DNA of 32,572 nt from Rhodovulum sp. PH10. Lineage in GTDB: Bacteria > Pseudomonadota > Alphaproteobacteria > Rhizobiales > Xanthobacteraceae. Position 1 is the first letter of the stretch. Each line of letters starts with the position of its first letter. Positions 6,530-15,151 of this stretch are shown here, in pieces. The stretch is from contig NZ_AKZI01000066.1 in assembly GCF_000293785.1 (NCBI RefSeq), forward strand, positions 1 through 32,572. Reading direction: 5' to 3'. Below the pieces are notes generated by a model. The model did no database searches. It had not been told where the DNA came from and saw only the letters and a program-made list of their open reading frames with translations. A program made the position numbers and the translations under genes.

Positions 6530-8443
6530 CTAGCGCCCGCTGAATGCGGCATTTGCCCCACTTGCCGCACCGGCCGCGGTGCGGTCCGTCACGGCGGCGG
6601 GCCGCTGCCGCACTCGATCGAGGATCGGCCGAAGCTGCTGGGCTGCGGCTGGGTCAGTAAGGATCTCGGCGAGCAGCCCATCCGCCCGGCTCCGCAACGT
6701 GTCGCGCAGCCATCGCGGCCCGGTGCCGAGAACCCGGCGGAGCATGCTCGCGCCGTGTGCGCCGGTCATGGCGTCCATCACCAGATCGCCCACGATGCCC
6801 TGAGCGTCCGCCTGCTCGGCGAGCCGCCGGGCGGTCGCGGAATTGCCGAGCGACCGGCCGGTGATCCCGGACGCATCCACCTCGAAATCGAGCCGGCGCG
6901 CCCACGCCTGCGCGGCCTCGGGCGTCGGCATGATGGCGGCGATCTTCGCCCGCATCTCCGGCGACCGGAGGTACTTCGTCATGTCGCCGAGCCGCGCCGG
7001 GTCGCTGCCCATGCGTCGGACAATTTCCGACACGGCGCCAAGACGGAAGCCCTCGCGCTCGGCCTCCGACATCGCGCCCAGGCGAGGGATCAGCTCTTCC
7101 GATGACGCCCTGGTGATTGCTCGCCCTTCCTCGATGGCTTCGAGAAACCGGCTCGGGCCGGCCCACGCTTGCCGGGCGGACCGGAACTCGGGCACGGCGC
7201 GGTCGAGCTCGTCGCGCATCTGGGCCGCGATCTGCGTCAGCGCGGCGCCCTGGCTGTTGCGGCCCTGTCGGGTCAGCTCGGCGCCGGCATCCCGCAGCTC
7301 GCGGTACGTGTAGTCCCAAAGCTGCAGGTTCGGATAGGCGGGCGGGCCGGCCGGCCCGTGGCCGAACAGCACCCGGCCGTCCTCGGTGACGGTCACGCCC
7401 GGACGGAATGCGCCGATGCCATCGGCGATCGCCCGGTCCTGGCCGTTGCGCGCGGCGTTCGCCATCGCCCGGGTCACGGCGGGCGAGCCCGTCAGTGCCT
7501 CCAGGCCCGGCGTGATGATCGGCCGGTCACCAGCCTCGTAGGCGGCACGGTAGAGCGGCGCGGCGTCCGCGCTGCGGCTCGCGATCACTTCGTCGATCGC
7601 CTGACGGGCGGACTGGTGCGCGCCGGCGAGCCCGCGGAGGTCGTTCGCGATCCGGTTCGCCTGTCCCTGCTGGCGGCCGGTCAGGTATGGGACGACGGTG
7701 GTACGGCCCGCGCCCGGCGTCTGCGCCACGCGCTCCAGGATGCCACGAACATTCTCGCCCCCGGCGTCGGCCAGATTGGCGACCCCGGGCCGGACGGTCT
7801 GCAACCCGGCCGCGCGCTGCATCAGCGCCTCGGGGGTGTCGGCATCGCGCGCGATGGCGCGGCGAAGATCGGCCGCGACATTCGCTCGCGGCGAGACTGC
7901 CTCTTGGACACGGCCCGCCAGTGCCCCGGCGCCGCGAACCATGTAAGGCGCGGCGCCGCCGAGCGCGCCGCCCAGAACAGTGCCTTGGGCAGCGCCCACC
8001 ATTCGCTCGCCCGGCTCGGCCTCGCCGGCGCCGAACGCAGCGCCGCCGGCCGCTCCTGCGGTCGCCGAGCGGAGAGCGAGCGGGAGCCTCGACACGCCTG
8101 CGGCGGCTGCCATCGGTCCGAGCACGGGGGCCGCTGCGACAGATCCCGCAACCGCACCGACGATCTCGCCGGGAATGCGGAGCGGATCGGGGATCGCCTC
8201 AGTCCGGGCTTTCTCGCGCTTCAAGTTCTCGCCGTAGGATCCGCGGCCGAGCACAGCATCCGCCTTCGCAGCCAGTTCGTCGGCCCACCCGAAGGTCACT
8301 CCGTTGGCGACAGCGCGCACCGCATCGTCCACGTAGCCGAGGGCACCTTTGGATTGCACAGGCTCCATCTGCGGCTCGCGCCGGTAGGCATTCCACGGCC
8401 CATCGGCGGGCGCCTGCTGGTACTGCTCCCACGGTCCGGCCAT
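6530..8443 (-). CDS. ejection/internal virion protein (P22 gp16-like position)
   Basis: The 637-aa protein begins MAGPWEQYQQAPADGPW. Residues 90-180 form a long Gly/Ala-rich hydrophobic region (IVGAVAGSVAAAPVLG, GAAGGAAFGAGEAEPGER, GGALGGAAPYMVRGAG) like the membrane-active part of podophage ejection proteins. The rest is a long helical body (RNSQGAALTQIAAQMRDELDR) with a C-terminal ATARRLAEQADAQGIVGDLV segment. It is the last of three large genes after the gp10 homologue, matching the P22 order 7-20-16. Its start overlaps the preceding stop (ATGA at 8443). The role, a pore or peptidoglycan-crossing protein injected with DNA, is inferred from order and composition. Confidence 0.65.
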   Translation of the reverse strand: MAGPWEQYQQAPADGPWNAYRREPQMEPVQSKGALGYVDDAVRAVANGVTFGWADELAAKADAVLGRGSYGENLKREKARTEAIPDPLRIPGEIVGAVAGSVAAAPVLGPMAAAAGVSRLPLALRSATAGAAGGAAFGAGEAEPGERMVGAAQGTVLGGALGGAAPYMVRGAGALAGRVQEAVSPRANVAADLRRAIARDADTPEALMQRAAGLQTVRPGVANLADAGGENVRGILERVAQTPGAGRTTVVPYLTGRQQGQANRIANDLRGLAGAHQSARQAIDEVIASRSADAAPLYRAAYEAGDRPIITPGLEALTGSPAVTRAMANAARNGQDRAIADGIGAFRPGVTVTEDGRVLFGHGPAGPPAYPNLQLWDYTYRELRDAGAELTRQGRNSQGAALTQIAAQMRDELDRAVPEFRSARQAWAGPSRFLEAIEEGRAITRASSEELIPRLGAMSEAEREGFRLGAVSEIVRRMGSDPARLGDMTKYLRSPEMRAKIAAIMPTPEAAQAWARRLDFEVDASGITGRSLGNSATARRLAEQADAQGIVGDLVMDAMTGAHGASMLRRVLGTGPRWLRDTLRSRADGLLAEILTDPAAAQQLRPILDRVRQRPAAVTDRTAAGAASGANAAFSGR

Positions 8444-9699
8444 CAGCGCACCCTCTGCCAGCTCTCGGGCCGGGCGGGGTCACCGCCCATGAAGCGCCAG
8501 CCGTCCTGCACGGCGCCGACCTGCGGCGCGGCCCTGGCGGGGGCGACGGGCTGGATTGCACCTCGGCCCGGGTTCGTTGCAACGGCCGGGCTCGGCGTTG
8601 CACCCGGTGACATTGCCGGAGCGCCCGCCGACTGTCCGGCGCGCGCCCGCGCCCGCTCCATGCCCGTCGAAATGATGCCCCGCAGCTCGCGCAGGGCCGC
8701 GACATACTCGGCATCGCTCTGCGAGCGATTGAGCCGCGCAATCGCCTGCTCGGCCTTGGTGCCCTCGACCTCGGTGATGGCGCCGGCGCCCTTGACCGCC
8801 TCGTACGCCTCGAGGAAGGTGCGGCCTTGCAACTGGTCGGCGCGGGTCGCGAAGTCGGTGGCGTTGGTCCCCGGGACGTAGTTCCGCGGGTCGACCCAGC
8901 GGGACATGCCGGTGGCCGTCTCGCGCCCGGGGTGGTTGATCATGGCGTCGATCAGCCCGACCGTCTGTTCTGCCTTCGCGAGCGTGTTGGGCAGCGCTGC
9001 CTGTGCCTGCCCCATCGCCTTGCCGCGCTCCTCGGCCGCCTCCTTGCCCTCGATGTTCTTCGGCACCTGCCCGATCACCTGCCGGGTCAGCGGATCCATC
9101 AAGATGAAGTGCGTCCCCGCATCCATCCTGATCGGCTCTTTGCCGGACAGCGTGACGCCGGGCGGAAGCTGGGTCCGGATCGCCGCGCCGGACTTGCCGG
9201 CCTGCATCATCACCGGGTTGCCCTGTTCGTCTCGGCCCCACACCGGCTGCAACCCGTATTCGCCCGCACCGGCCCGCTTGCGCTGAATCCAGTCGGACAG
9301 CGTGCCTTCGAAGCCCTGCGAACGAGCATACTCGTACTCGCGCATTTCGTCGGTCGGGCGCGTGAGCCCCTGCCGCTGAAGCTCCAGCGACTGGCGCCGG
9401 TAGGCGTCGAGAGAGGCAGCGGCACGGTCGGCCCGCGCCCCCGTCGCCTCGCGCTCGGCCTGCGCTTCGGCGATCCGGGCCGCCGCGAGGCCCGCCTGCA
9501 CGTCGCCGGCGGCGAGCGCGCGCGCGCCGAATTGCCCGAGGGCGATCTGCCCGTCCGGGCCGGTCGACGCTGCCGCGGCTTCCTGGAGACGCTCGCGCTG
9601 CCGGCGATCGGCGATCGCCTGCCCGATGTCGCCGAGCGGCGTGAAGTCGACGCGCGGGACGTCGGCCCAGCGCGGAAGCTGCAACGGGTTGATCGCCAT
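8443..9699 (-). CDS. ejection protein (P22 gp20-like position)
   Basis: The 418-aa protein begins MAINPLQLPRWADVPRVDF. An Ala/Arg-rich helical N-terminal third (DRRQRERLQEAAAAS, GLAAARIAEAQAEREATGARADRAAA) is coiled-coil prone. A central domain contains YGLQPVWGRDEQGNPVMMQ and LMDPLTRQVIGQVP. The C-terminal part has FLEAYEAVKGAGAITEVEG, then a Pro/Ala tail. The central KGAGAITEVEGTKAEQAI pattern recurs in phage internal virion proteins. It is coupled to both neighbours by ATGA overlaps; the ATG at 9699 is preferred to the GTG one codon earlier. Probably injected with the genome (inference). Confidence 0.65.
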   Translation of the reverse strand: MAINPLQLPRWADVPRVDFTPLGDIGQAIADRRQRERLQEAAAASTGPDGQIALGQFGARALAAGDVQAGLAAARIAEAQAEREATGARADRAAASLDAYRRQSLELQRQGLTRPTDEMREYEYARSQGFEGTLSDWIQRKRAGAGEYGLQPVWGRDEQGNPVMMQAGKSGAAIRTQLPPGVTLSGKEPIRMDAGTHFILMDPLTRQVIGQVPKNIEGKEAAEERGKAMGQAQAALPNTLAKAEQTVGLIDAMINHPGRETATGMSRWVDPRNYVPGTNATDFATRADQLQGRTFLEAYEAVKGAGAITEVEGTKAEQAIARLNRSQSDAEYVAALRELRGIISTGMERARARAGQSAGAPAMSPGATPSPAVATNPGRGAIQPVAPARAAPQVGAVQDGWRFMGGDPARPESWQRVR

Positions 9700-10637
9700 C
9701 ACTTACCCCCCGTCACGAAGGCTTTTCCCAGGTTCGCGAGCGCCCCCCAGAAGGCGCCGGAGCCCTGCATCTCGGCGTTCGCCGCGGCGGTGTTGCTGTT
9801 CGCCGTGCCGCTCGCGACGTTGCCGGCGACGTTCGCCTTGCTCTGCGCGGTGTTGCCGTAGATGCCGGCCGTGGTGTTCGCGTTGCCCGAGTAGAGGTTG
9901 CCGAGGTTCGTGCCCTCGGTGCCGTAGAGGTTCGCGGTGTTCTGCGCGGCCGTGCCGTAGGCGCTCGCCCGGTTCGCCGCGTCGGTCGTCGCGGTGCCGG
10001 CCTGCTGGCCGTAGGCCCCGGCGATGCCGGACGCCGCGCCCGAGGTCGCCGACAGCTCGGGGTTCACGAAGCCGGCGAGGCGGTCGAGGTAGGAATTGTA
10101 CTCGGTGTTCGCGATGTTCTGCGCCTGCGACGAGATCGCCGAGAGCGTGTTTCCGCTGGCGGCGAGCCCGAGGCTCGCGGCCTTGCGCGCAGCGGCGTCG
10201 GTCGCCTGATCCACCTGATACTGGTAGCCGGGGCTCTCGGTGTAGGCGCTCTGCGCCGCGGCCGCGGCATCGGCGCCGTTGACGCCGAGGGCGTCGAGAT
10301 AAAGCGACGTCGCCGAGCCGTACTTGCTGCCGAGGTCGGTCAGTGGAGAATAGGCCGAGACGGCGTTTCCATAGGCCGTGTTCGCATTGGCGAGCCCGGT
10401 GTCGAGCGCCCCGATCTGGTTCGACAGGCCCGAATTGATCGCGTTAACGCCCGAGGTCGTTCCGGACGTGATCGCGTCGGCCGCCTTGGTCTCGCCGGAC
10501 GAGATCGCGCCGAGCGCGTCCGCCTGTCCGGTGTCGAGATAGCCCTGTGCGTCGCGGCCGTACTGCGCATAGAGCGCGGCGTTCTGCTCGGCGGCCTCCT
10601 TGGCGGAGTCGCCGGTGAAGATGTCAAAAATCCCCAT
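9699..10637 (-). CDS. ejection protein (P22 gp7-like position)
   Basis: The 312-aa protein starts MGIFDIFTGDSAKEAAEQNAAL. It is very rich in Ala, Ser, Thr, Asn and Gly, with loose internal repeats around the pattern N-T-A-x-x-Y-G. A more ordered middle holds SPGYQYQVDQATDAAARKAA and GLAASGNTLSAISSQAQNIA. This layout (short hydrophobic start, YQYQVDQA segment, low-complexity tail) is common in podophage DNA-injection proteins. It is the first of the three ejection genes. Low complexity makes homology calls unreliable, so the role rests mainly on order. Confidence 0.65.
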   Translation of the reverse strand: MGIFDIFTGDSAKEAAEQNAALYAQYGRDAQGYLDTGQADALGAISSGETKAADAITSGTTSGVNAINSGLSNQIGALDTGLANANTAYGNAVSAYSPLTDLGSKYGSATSLYLDALGVNGADAAAAAQSAYTESPGYQYQVDQATDAAARKAASLGLAASGNTLSAISSQAQNIANTEYNSYLDRLAGFVNPELSATSGAASGIAGAYGQQAGTATTDAANRASAYGTAAQNTANLYGTEGTNLGNLYSGNANTTAGIYGNTAQSKANVAGNVASGTANSNTAAANAEMQGSGAFWGALANLGKAFVTGGK

Positions 10638-10649
10638 GTTTTCAGTACC

Positions 10650-10799
10650 TTATGGGATCTCGTTGCGGAGCGCCGCGAGCAGCGCGTGCATGCTTTTGAG
10701 GAGTTCGTAGCCCTCGCGCGTCGGGCGCCCCGTGGCGGGGTCGACGAGCGGAACGGAGGGCGGCGGGAGCGGCTTCGGGGGGGTGGTGGCGGTCGGCAT
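10650..10799 (-). CDS. small virion-operon protein, 49 aa
   Basis: Translated by hand: it starts MPTATTPPKPLPPPS, continues VPLVDPATGRPTREGYELL and ends ALRNEIP. The VD-x-x-TGRPT-x-x-Y-x-x-L pattern is a recurrent motif of small tail or fibre-associated phage proteins. It lies in the late operon between the gp10-like gene (2 bases upstream) and the first ejection gene, the slot of genes 26/14 in P22. No needle-like coiled coil is present. Confidence 0.55.
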   Translation of the reverse strand: MPTATTPPKPLPPPSVPLVDPATGRPTREGYELLKSMHALLAALRNEIP

Positions 10800-10801
10800 G
10801 G

Positions 10802-12217
10802 TCAGCCTCGGGGATCGGCCGTCATCGTCCCGCCCATCAGCCCGACATAGACCGGGTCGGAGATGTCGAGCCGCCAGCGGCGGCCGTAGCGGGACGCGAC
10901 GCCGGTGTTGCGGACGGTGATCTCGTTGTCGCCCTCGGCCTGCCGGCCGAGCGAGCGGCGCAGCGGGTTCGACCAGCGCACGCCGGCGTCATCGGTCCAC
11001 GAGATTTCGACGACGGGGTCGGTCTGGATCGGGTCGAGGCCTGCGGCCTGACCGGTGCCGACCGCAAAATGGAAATCGGCTCGGGCGACACGGACACGCT
11101 GCGGGAAGGCGCCGACCGGGGCGGACTCGACGCGCATCGGCAGCGGCGAACCGAAGTCGGTGCGGGTGCCGATGTCGATTTTTCCGACCGCTCCGGCGCC
11201 GGTGGCGTCACCGGCGAGCCATTTGCCGAATGCCGGGAAGGCCTGATCGATGCGCGAGCGCGTGCCGAGGTAGCGCGCGCGCTCGTGCCAGAACCCCGTG
11301 GTGATGTCGAACACCCAGGTCCAGGCCGGGCAGGACAGCTCCCACATGGGATGTCCGCCGGCCATGTAGGCGCAGGCGCGCAGGCTCCGCTTGTCCTCGA
11401 CCGCCTCGATCAAACGATCAAGGTCGGGGGGGCTGATCTTCTCGGGCTGGTAGCCGGACAGCCGGTAGACGCAGGAGTTCTCGGCGACCCAGAACAGCCC
11501 CTGCGAGAACTGATCCTCGAAGCCGGCGACGGCATAGGGGCCGATCAGGCCGCGGGTGATGACGGTCGAACGCTGGAACGGGAACGGCGTCGCCCCGACG
11601 TCGGTCCACGCCTCCGTGGTGTAGTTGCCCATGAAGAGCAGGAGGTCGCCGAAGGTGATCACGCGGACGATGCCGTCGGGCCGCGCTTCGGCCTTGGCGA
11701 ACGACAGGGCGTCGACATTGGTCGTGTTCAGCCCGGTCGCAAACGCCCGCCCGTCGCCGAGCCCGAACACCAGATAGCCGTCGATCGAGGTGACCGACGA
11801 CGCGCTCGGAAGGTTTGCGCTGGGGTAGCCGTTCGTTACGCCGGTCGAGGTGAAGGTGGCGATGTTGCCGTCCGGGTCGACGAACACCTGGTCGGGCGTC
11901 GTCGCGTTGTTGCGGGCGAAGAAGCCCGGCAGGTCGCCGTTGAGCGTGCCGACCTCGGTGCCGGCGCCGCCGGCCGCCGTGTGCTTCACGAGGTGGCCGT
12001 CCCAGGCCGAATAGAGGATGCCATTGATCTCGGTCGCGCCTCGGAAGCCGGTGCGCACGGTCGTGCCCCAGGGCGCGAGTCCCGGCACGCGGCGGATCAC
12101 GCGGTCGCTCGGTGCGGTTTTCGACAGCGGCTCGGCGAAGCAGTTGACGAGCCGGCCGCCGCTCTCCTGCGGGCGGGCGCCGGGGCTCGAGCTGGTCGGG
12201 AAGACGATCTGCGCCAT
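10802..12217 (-). CDS. packaged-DNA stabilisation protein (P22 gp10-like)
   Basis: The 471-aa protein starts MAQIVFPTSSSPGARPQ, followed by the family hallmark ESGGRLVNCFAEPL and RRVPGLAPWG. It continues with beta-propeller-like strands (VDPDGNIATFTSTGVTNGY, SIDGYLVFGLGDGRAF, FGDLLLFMGNYTTEAWTDVG) and CAYMAGGHPMWELSCP. It closes the portal vertex and joins the head to the tail needle after packaging. Its order after the gp4-like gene is as in P22, and its ATG overlaps that gene's stop (ATGA at 12217). The length is close to P22 gp10. Confidence 0.85.
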   Translation of the reverse strand: MAQIVFPTSSSPGARPQESGGRLVNCFAEPLSKTAPSDRVIRRVPGLAPWGTTVRTGFRGATEINGILYSAWDGHLVKHTAAGGAGTEVGTLNGDLPGFFARNNATTPDQVFVDPDGNIATFTSTGVTNGYPSANLPSASSVTSIDGYLVFGLGDGRAFATGLNTTNVDALSFAKAEARPDGIVRVITFGDLLLFMGNYTTEAWTDVGATPFPFQRSTVITRGLIGPYAVAGFEDQFSQGLFWVAENSCVYRLSGYQPEKISPPDLDRLIEAVEDKRSLRACAYMAGGHPMWELSCPAWTWVFDITTGFWHERARYLGTRSRIDQAFPAFGKWLAGDATGAGAVGKIDIGTRTDFGSPLPMRVESAPVGAFPQRVRVARADFHFAVGTGQAAGLDPIQTDPVVEISWTDDAGVRWSNPLRRSLGRQAEGDNEITVRNTGVASRYGRRWRLDISDPVYVGLMGGTMTADPRG

Positions 12218-12630
12218 CACCAGCCCCCTCGCCGACGCCCGTGGGAGCCCAGGCGGAAGATCGGATCGGTGCGCAGCGTGCGGCGGGTCTCGGGCGGCCG
12301 ACCGATCGTGCGCAGCGCTTCCTCGGCCTGCTGGCGCAGCACGTAGATCGAGGCATCGGCGGCGACGCCGAATGCGCCCTTGCCCGCGTCTGCGAGGATC
12401 GCGGCGAGGTAGAGGAACTGCGCCGGGTCGATCTCTCCGCCGAGCGGCCCGAGCTCGCCGGGATACGGCACCCACGCGACATCGCGGGCGGCGAGGTCCG
12501 CCATCACCGCATCGACCAGACGGTCGAGCCGGTCGACGTCCTCCGCCTCGGGCGTCTGCCCGGCGGCGAGCACGCCGAGGTTCGCGAGCGCCTGGTCGAT
12601 CAGGTCGCGCCGGGAGAAGGTCGCCGCCAT
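12217..12630 (-). CDS. head-completion protein (P22 gp4-like)
   Basis: The 137-aa protein starts MAATFSRRDLIDQALANLGVL, typical of the P22 gp4 family, then has DVDRLDRLVDAVMADLAARDV and a FLYLAAILADAGKGAFGV segment. gp4 is the tail adaptor that binds the portal ring after DNA packaging; the P22 protein also has muralytic activity. That activity is not evident here. It sits directly before gp10, with an ATGA overlap. Confidence 0.8.
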   Translation of the reverse strand: MAATFSRRDLIDQALANLGVLAAGQTPEAEDVDRLDRLVDAVMADLAARDVAWVPYPGELGPLGGEIDPAQFLYLAAILADAGKGAFGVAADASIYVLRQQAEEALRTIGRPPETRRTLRTDPIFRLGSHGRRRGGW

Positions 12631-12633
12631 CGG

Positions 12634-12828
12634 TCAGCCCTTCTTCGCCTTGGGTTTCGGCGCGGCCGTGGGCTCGGCCGCGGGCTCGGGCTCGGGCTGA
12701 ATGCCGCGCTCGACGTCGTGCGGGTGGAAGCCGCGCGCCGGGCGGTCGGACCAGCCCTCGGGGATCGGGCCATGGAAGATCTGCGCCTCGGGGCCGCGAT
12801 AGCCCCAGCGCGGGAAGTCGTCGGTCAT
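12634..12828 (-). CDS. hypothetical protein, 64 aa
   Basis: It begins MTDDFPRWGYRGPEAQIFHG, has GWSDRPARGF and ends in a Pro/Glu/Ala/Lys tail (PAAEPTAAPKPKAKKG). The RGPEAQIFHG and P-x-GW-x-D patterns occur in small proteins next to head genes of many phages. Function is unknown. Located between the coat and gp4-like genes, just after the hairpin at 12856-12878, it is expressed with the late operon. It is likely a small virion or assembly protein. Confidence 0.65.
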   Translation of the reverse strand: MTDDFPRWGYRGPEAQIFHGPIPEGWSDRPARGFHPHDVERGIQPEPEPAAEPTAAPKPKAKKG

Positions 12829-12855
12829 GTCGAGAGGTCCCTCGGGGAAAGACGA

Positions 12856-12878
12856 GGAGGGGCCGGCGAAGCCCCTCC
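12856..12878 (-). terminator. hairpin downstream of coat gene
   Basis: On the minus strand GGAGGGGC, a 7-base loop TTCGCCG, and GCCCCTCC form a perfect 8-bp stem, followed by TCGTCTTTCC. It lies 21 bases after the coat stop codon. The T-tract is weak, so it may be a partial terminator or an mRNA-stabilising structure. Confidence 0.5.
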
Positions 12879-12899
12879 CCTTGTCACGTCGTGATCAGG

Positions 12900-14147
12900 T
12901 CACGCCGTGCCGCTCAGGCGGGTGGCGAGGCGCTCGTCCACGGTCTTCTTCCCGTACAGCACGTCGAGGCGGTAGGAGCTGACGTCGTTCGACCCGTTGT
13001 AATACGGGATCAGGCGGACGCTCAGGCTCTTGTAGCTCTCGCGGCTGACATCGACCGCGCCCGGCGGTCGGACCATCGGCACCATCGCGAGCGCGAAGGC
13101 GTTCTTGTGGAACACGAGGTTCTGAGCGTAGCCGGTCGACGCCGAGCCGAGCACGGTGATTGCCGCGTTGTCGGCCGGAGCCGCGCTGACCGTCTGGAAG
13201 GCGCCCGACGTGATGATCGCCGGCGAGATCGAGATGGTGGCGGCGCCGGCGCCCGAGGACGTGACGTCGGCGCGGGCGACGAACGGCTGAAGGTGCGGAA
13301 GAACCGCCTTCGTCACCGGGTTGACCGCGTAGACGCCGGCGATCGTGAAGACGTCGCCTTTCTTCAGCACGGCCGAGCTGTTCGACCAGCCGTCCGTCAC
13401 GAGGTCCTGGATGCCGCCGACCGCCTCGGTGTTCTTCACCGCGTCGTAGGTGACGTTCTGCGCAGCACCGTTCACCAGCGGCGTCCCCGCCTTGGTGCCG
13501 ACCGTGTGGGTCGGGGCGTTCTGCGAGCGGTAGGTGTCGCACCCGGCGATCTCGCCGATGCGGCCCTGCCGGTAGGCGCTCTGCGCGACGTTCTGCATGT
13601 AGAGCGCGGTCTGCGAGCCGGCCATCGCCCAGTGATCCGTGGGCGTCAGGACGGCGGAGCGCATGTCGGTCGGCACCGCGCCGAGGTCGAGGCGCTCCGG
13701 CGCCTTGGCGAAATCGGCGAAGCTGTTCACCGTCTCACCCGGCGTGCCGACCCAGTTCGGGACGTCCTGGTAGAGCGACATGACGTCCTGATCGATGTCG
13801 TTCGCCAGCCGCACCATGGCCGGGCGGATGACGCGCTCGGCCAGCTCGCCGATGTTGAGCGTCAGTTCCGCCGACGTGAAGGCGAAGTCGATGCCCTTCT
13901 GCGTGCCGACAGTCATCGACATCTTGCCCTCGACCACGTCCTGATTGGACACGGTCGCGCCGGTGCGGACGGTGAACTGCGGCGGCTTCTTGATCGAGAT
14001 CGTTTCGCCGACCTCGTAGCCGTTCACCTTCTTGGTGAACTCGGACTCGTGGCCCCGGTAGACGAGGCCGGCCATCACCAGCTCGTTTTCCAGGATGCGC
14101 GCGGCGGCGCGCGCAATGATGGTGGTCGTGAGGAGATTGTTCGCCAT
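12900..14147 (-). CDS. major capsid protein, P22 coat family
   Basis: The 415-aa protein begins MANNLLTTTIIARAAARILEN and matches the P22 gp5 family: LVYRGHESEFTKK, GETISIKKPPQFTVRTG, TVGTQKGIDFAFTSAELTLNI, IRPAMVRLANDIDQDVM. The middle contains the inserted beta domain region (SSAVLKKGDVFTIAGVYAVNP). The C-terminus has SLSVRLIPYYNGSNDVSSYRLDVLYGKK in family style. It forms the procapsid shell with the scaffold protein encoded just upstream. Hairpins on both sides of the scaffold-coat pair may adjust expression level. Confidence 0.92.
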   Translation of the reverse strand: MANNLLTTTIIARAAARILENELVMAGLVYRGHESEFTKKVNGYEVGETISIKKPPQFTVRTGATVSNQDVVEGKMSMTVGTQKGIDFAFTSAELTLNIGELAERVIRPAMVRLANDIDQDVMSLYQDVPNWVGTPGETVNSFADFAKAPERLDLGAVPTDMRSAVLTPTDHWAMAGSQTALYMQNVAQSAYRQGRIGEIAGCDTYRSQNAPTHTVGTKAGTPLVNGAAQNVTYDAVKNTEAVGGIQDLVTDGWSNSSAVLKKGDVFTIAGVYAVNPVTKAVLPHLQPFVARADVTSSGAGAATISISPAIITSGAFQTVSAAPADNAAITVLGSASTGYAQNLVFHKNAFALAMVPMVRPPGAVDVSRESYKSLSVRLIPYYNGSNDVSSYRLDVLYGKKTVDERLATRLSGTA

Positions 14148-14173
14148 TTCGAAAGGCTCTCAGGTCTGCCCGA

Positions 14174-15067
14174 TCACCGCTTGCCGTAGGTCTTGGCGAG
14201 CCACGCATTCAAGTCGCTGTCGGGCGACCGCGGCGTGGCTCCGCCTTTCGGCGGCTGCTTCGGCGTCGGGGCTTTGGTTTCGGTCTTGGGCTTGGGGCGG
14301 GACAGCGACGCTTCGATCCGCCCGACCTCGCGGGCGGCATCGCGCTCCGACATCCGGTTCAGCTTCTCGAGCCGGGCCGGGTTCTTGGCGAGGAAGTAGA
14401 GGAGATGCGGGGACTGCTCCGACTCGAGCACGAGCGTCTCGATGATCGGGCTGGCCTTGAGATGCGCGTTCTTCTCGAGCGTTGCCTTGAAGTCCGGCAC
14501 CTCGCGAGCGAAGGCCTCGCACCGCTCCATGTGCTCCTCGGCCGCCTCACGAAGCGCTTCGGCGCGCGCCGTCTGTGCGGACTGCGCCTTGGCCTTCATG
14601 TCGCGCACCGTCTGCCGAGCTTCGATCTCGTAGACGGTCATTGCGCGGTCGTAGGCGGCGAGATCGCCGTGGAAATCCTGCTCGCGGGGCGGCGGCCCGA
14701 TCTCGGCTTCGACGGCCTGGCGGGACACCGACCCGTCCGGCGCGACGCGGCTGCGGAGCGCTGCAATCTCGGCCTCGGCGGCGGCGAGCCGCCGCTGAAG
14801 CCGCTGCGAGCCGGACCGCTTGCGCGCCGGCTTGTCCTCGTTCTCGTCCTTCCCCTCGGGCTCGTCGCCCTCGGAGCCCTCGCCGTCCGGCTTCTCGGAG
14901 CCAGCGCCCTCGGCGCCGTCACCCTCGTCGCCCTCGGCGGGGTCGTCGGTCCCTTCGGCGCCGGTGTCGGCCTTCTTGGCCTTGTCGGTGCCTTCGGACT
15001 CGTCGGCGATCACGTCGGCCAGCTCATCGGGGAGGAGGTCCGGCCCGTTGTTCTCGTCGTCGTCCAT
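14174..15067 (-). CDS. capsid scaffolding protein
   Basis: The 297-aa protein has a strongly acidic N-terminal third (MDDDENNGPDLLPDELADV, then Glu/Gly/Asp-rich repeats). A long charged helical, coiled-coil-prone middle follows (RSGSQRLQRRLAAAEAEIAALR). The basic C-terminus (SLSRPKPKTETKAPTPK) is consistent with the coat-binding helix-turn-helix of P22 gp8-like scaffolds. It lies directly between portal and coat, as in P22. It drives procapsid assembly and is released before or during packaging. Low complexity limits the sequence evidence; position and length are decisive. Confidence 0.8.
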   Translation of the reverse strand: MDDDENNGPDLLPDELADVIADESEGTDKAKKADTGAEGTDDPAEGDEGDGAEGAGSEKPDGEGSEGDEPEGKDENEDKPARKRSGSQRLQRRLAAAEAEIAALRSRVAPDGSVSRQAVEAEIGPPPREQDFHGDLAAYDRAMTVYEIEARQTVRDMKAKAQSAQTARAEALREAAEEHMERCEAFAREVPDFKATLEKNAHLKASPIIETLVLESEQSPHLLYFLAKNPARLEKLNRMSERDAAREVGRIEASLSRPKPKTETKAPTPKQPPKGGATPRSPDSDLNAWLAKTYGKR

Positions 15068-15079
15068 GTTTCATGCTCA

Positions 15080-15104
15080 CAAAAATGGCGCCCGAAGGCG
15101 CCGT
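15080..15104 (-). terminator. intrinsic terminator/attenuator between portal and scaffold
   Basis: On the minus strand GGCGCC-TTCG-GGCGCC forms a perfect 6-bp stem with a UUCG tetraloop, followed by ATTTTTG. It lies between the portal stop (15152) and the scaffold start (15067). It is a convincing hairpin with a T-tract, so readthrough or a promoter downstream is needed for scaffold and coat. Confidence 0.65.
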
Positions 15105-15151
15105 TCGACCTCGCGGCCAGCACCTCGTGCGCCGGCCCGCGGGAAGCTCGA

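Noticed and set aside
12880-12898. Third HigA operator near the coat terminator
   Set aside because: It shares the 12-base core TCACGTCGTGAT but outer arms do not match; probably coincidence.
12018-14189. Rightward frame of 723 codons opposite the coat gene
   Set aside because: Composition is dominated by Arg/Gly/Asp, as expected from the reverse of GC-rich coding DNA; the coat gene is clear on the other strand.
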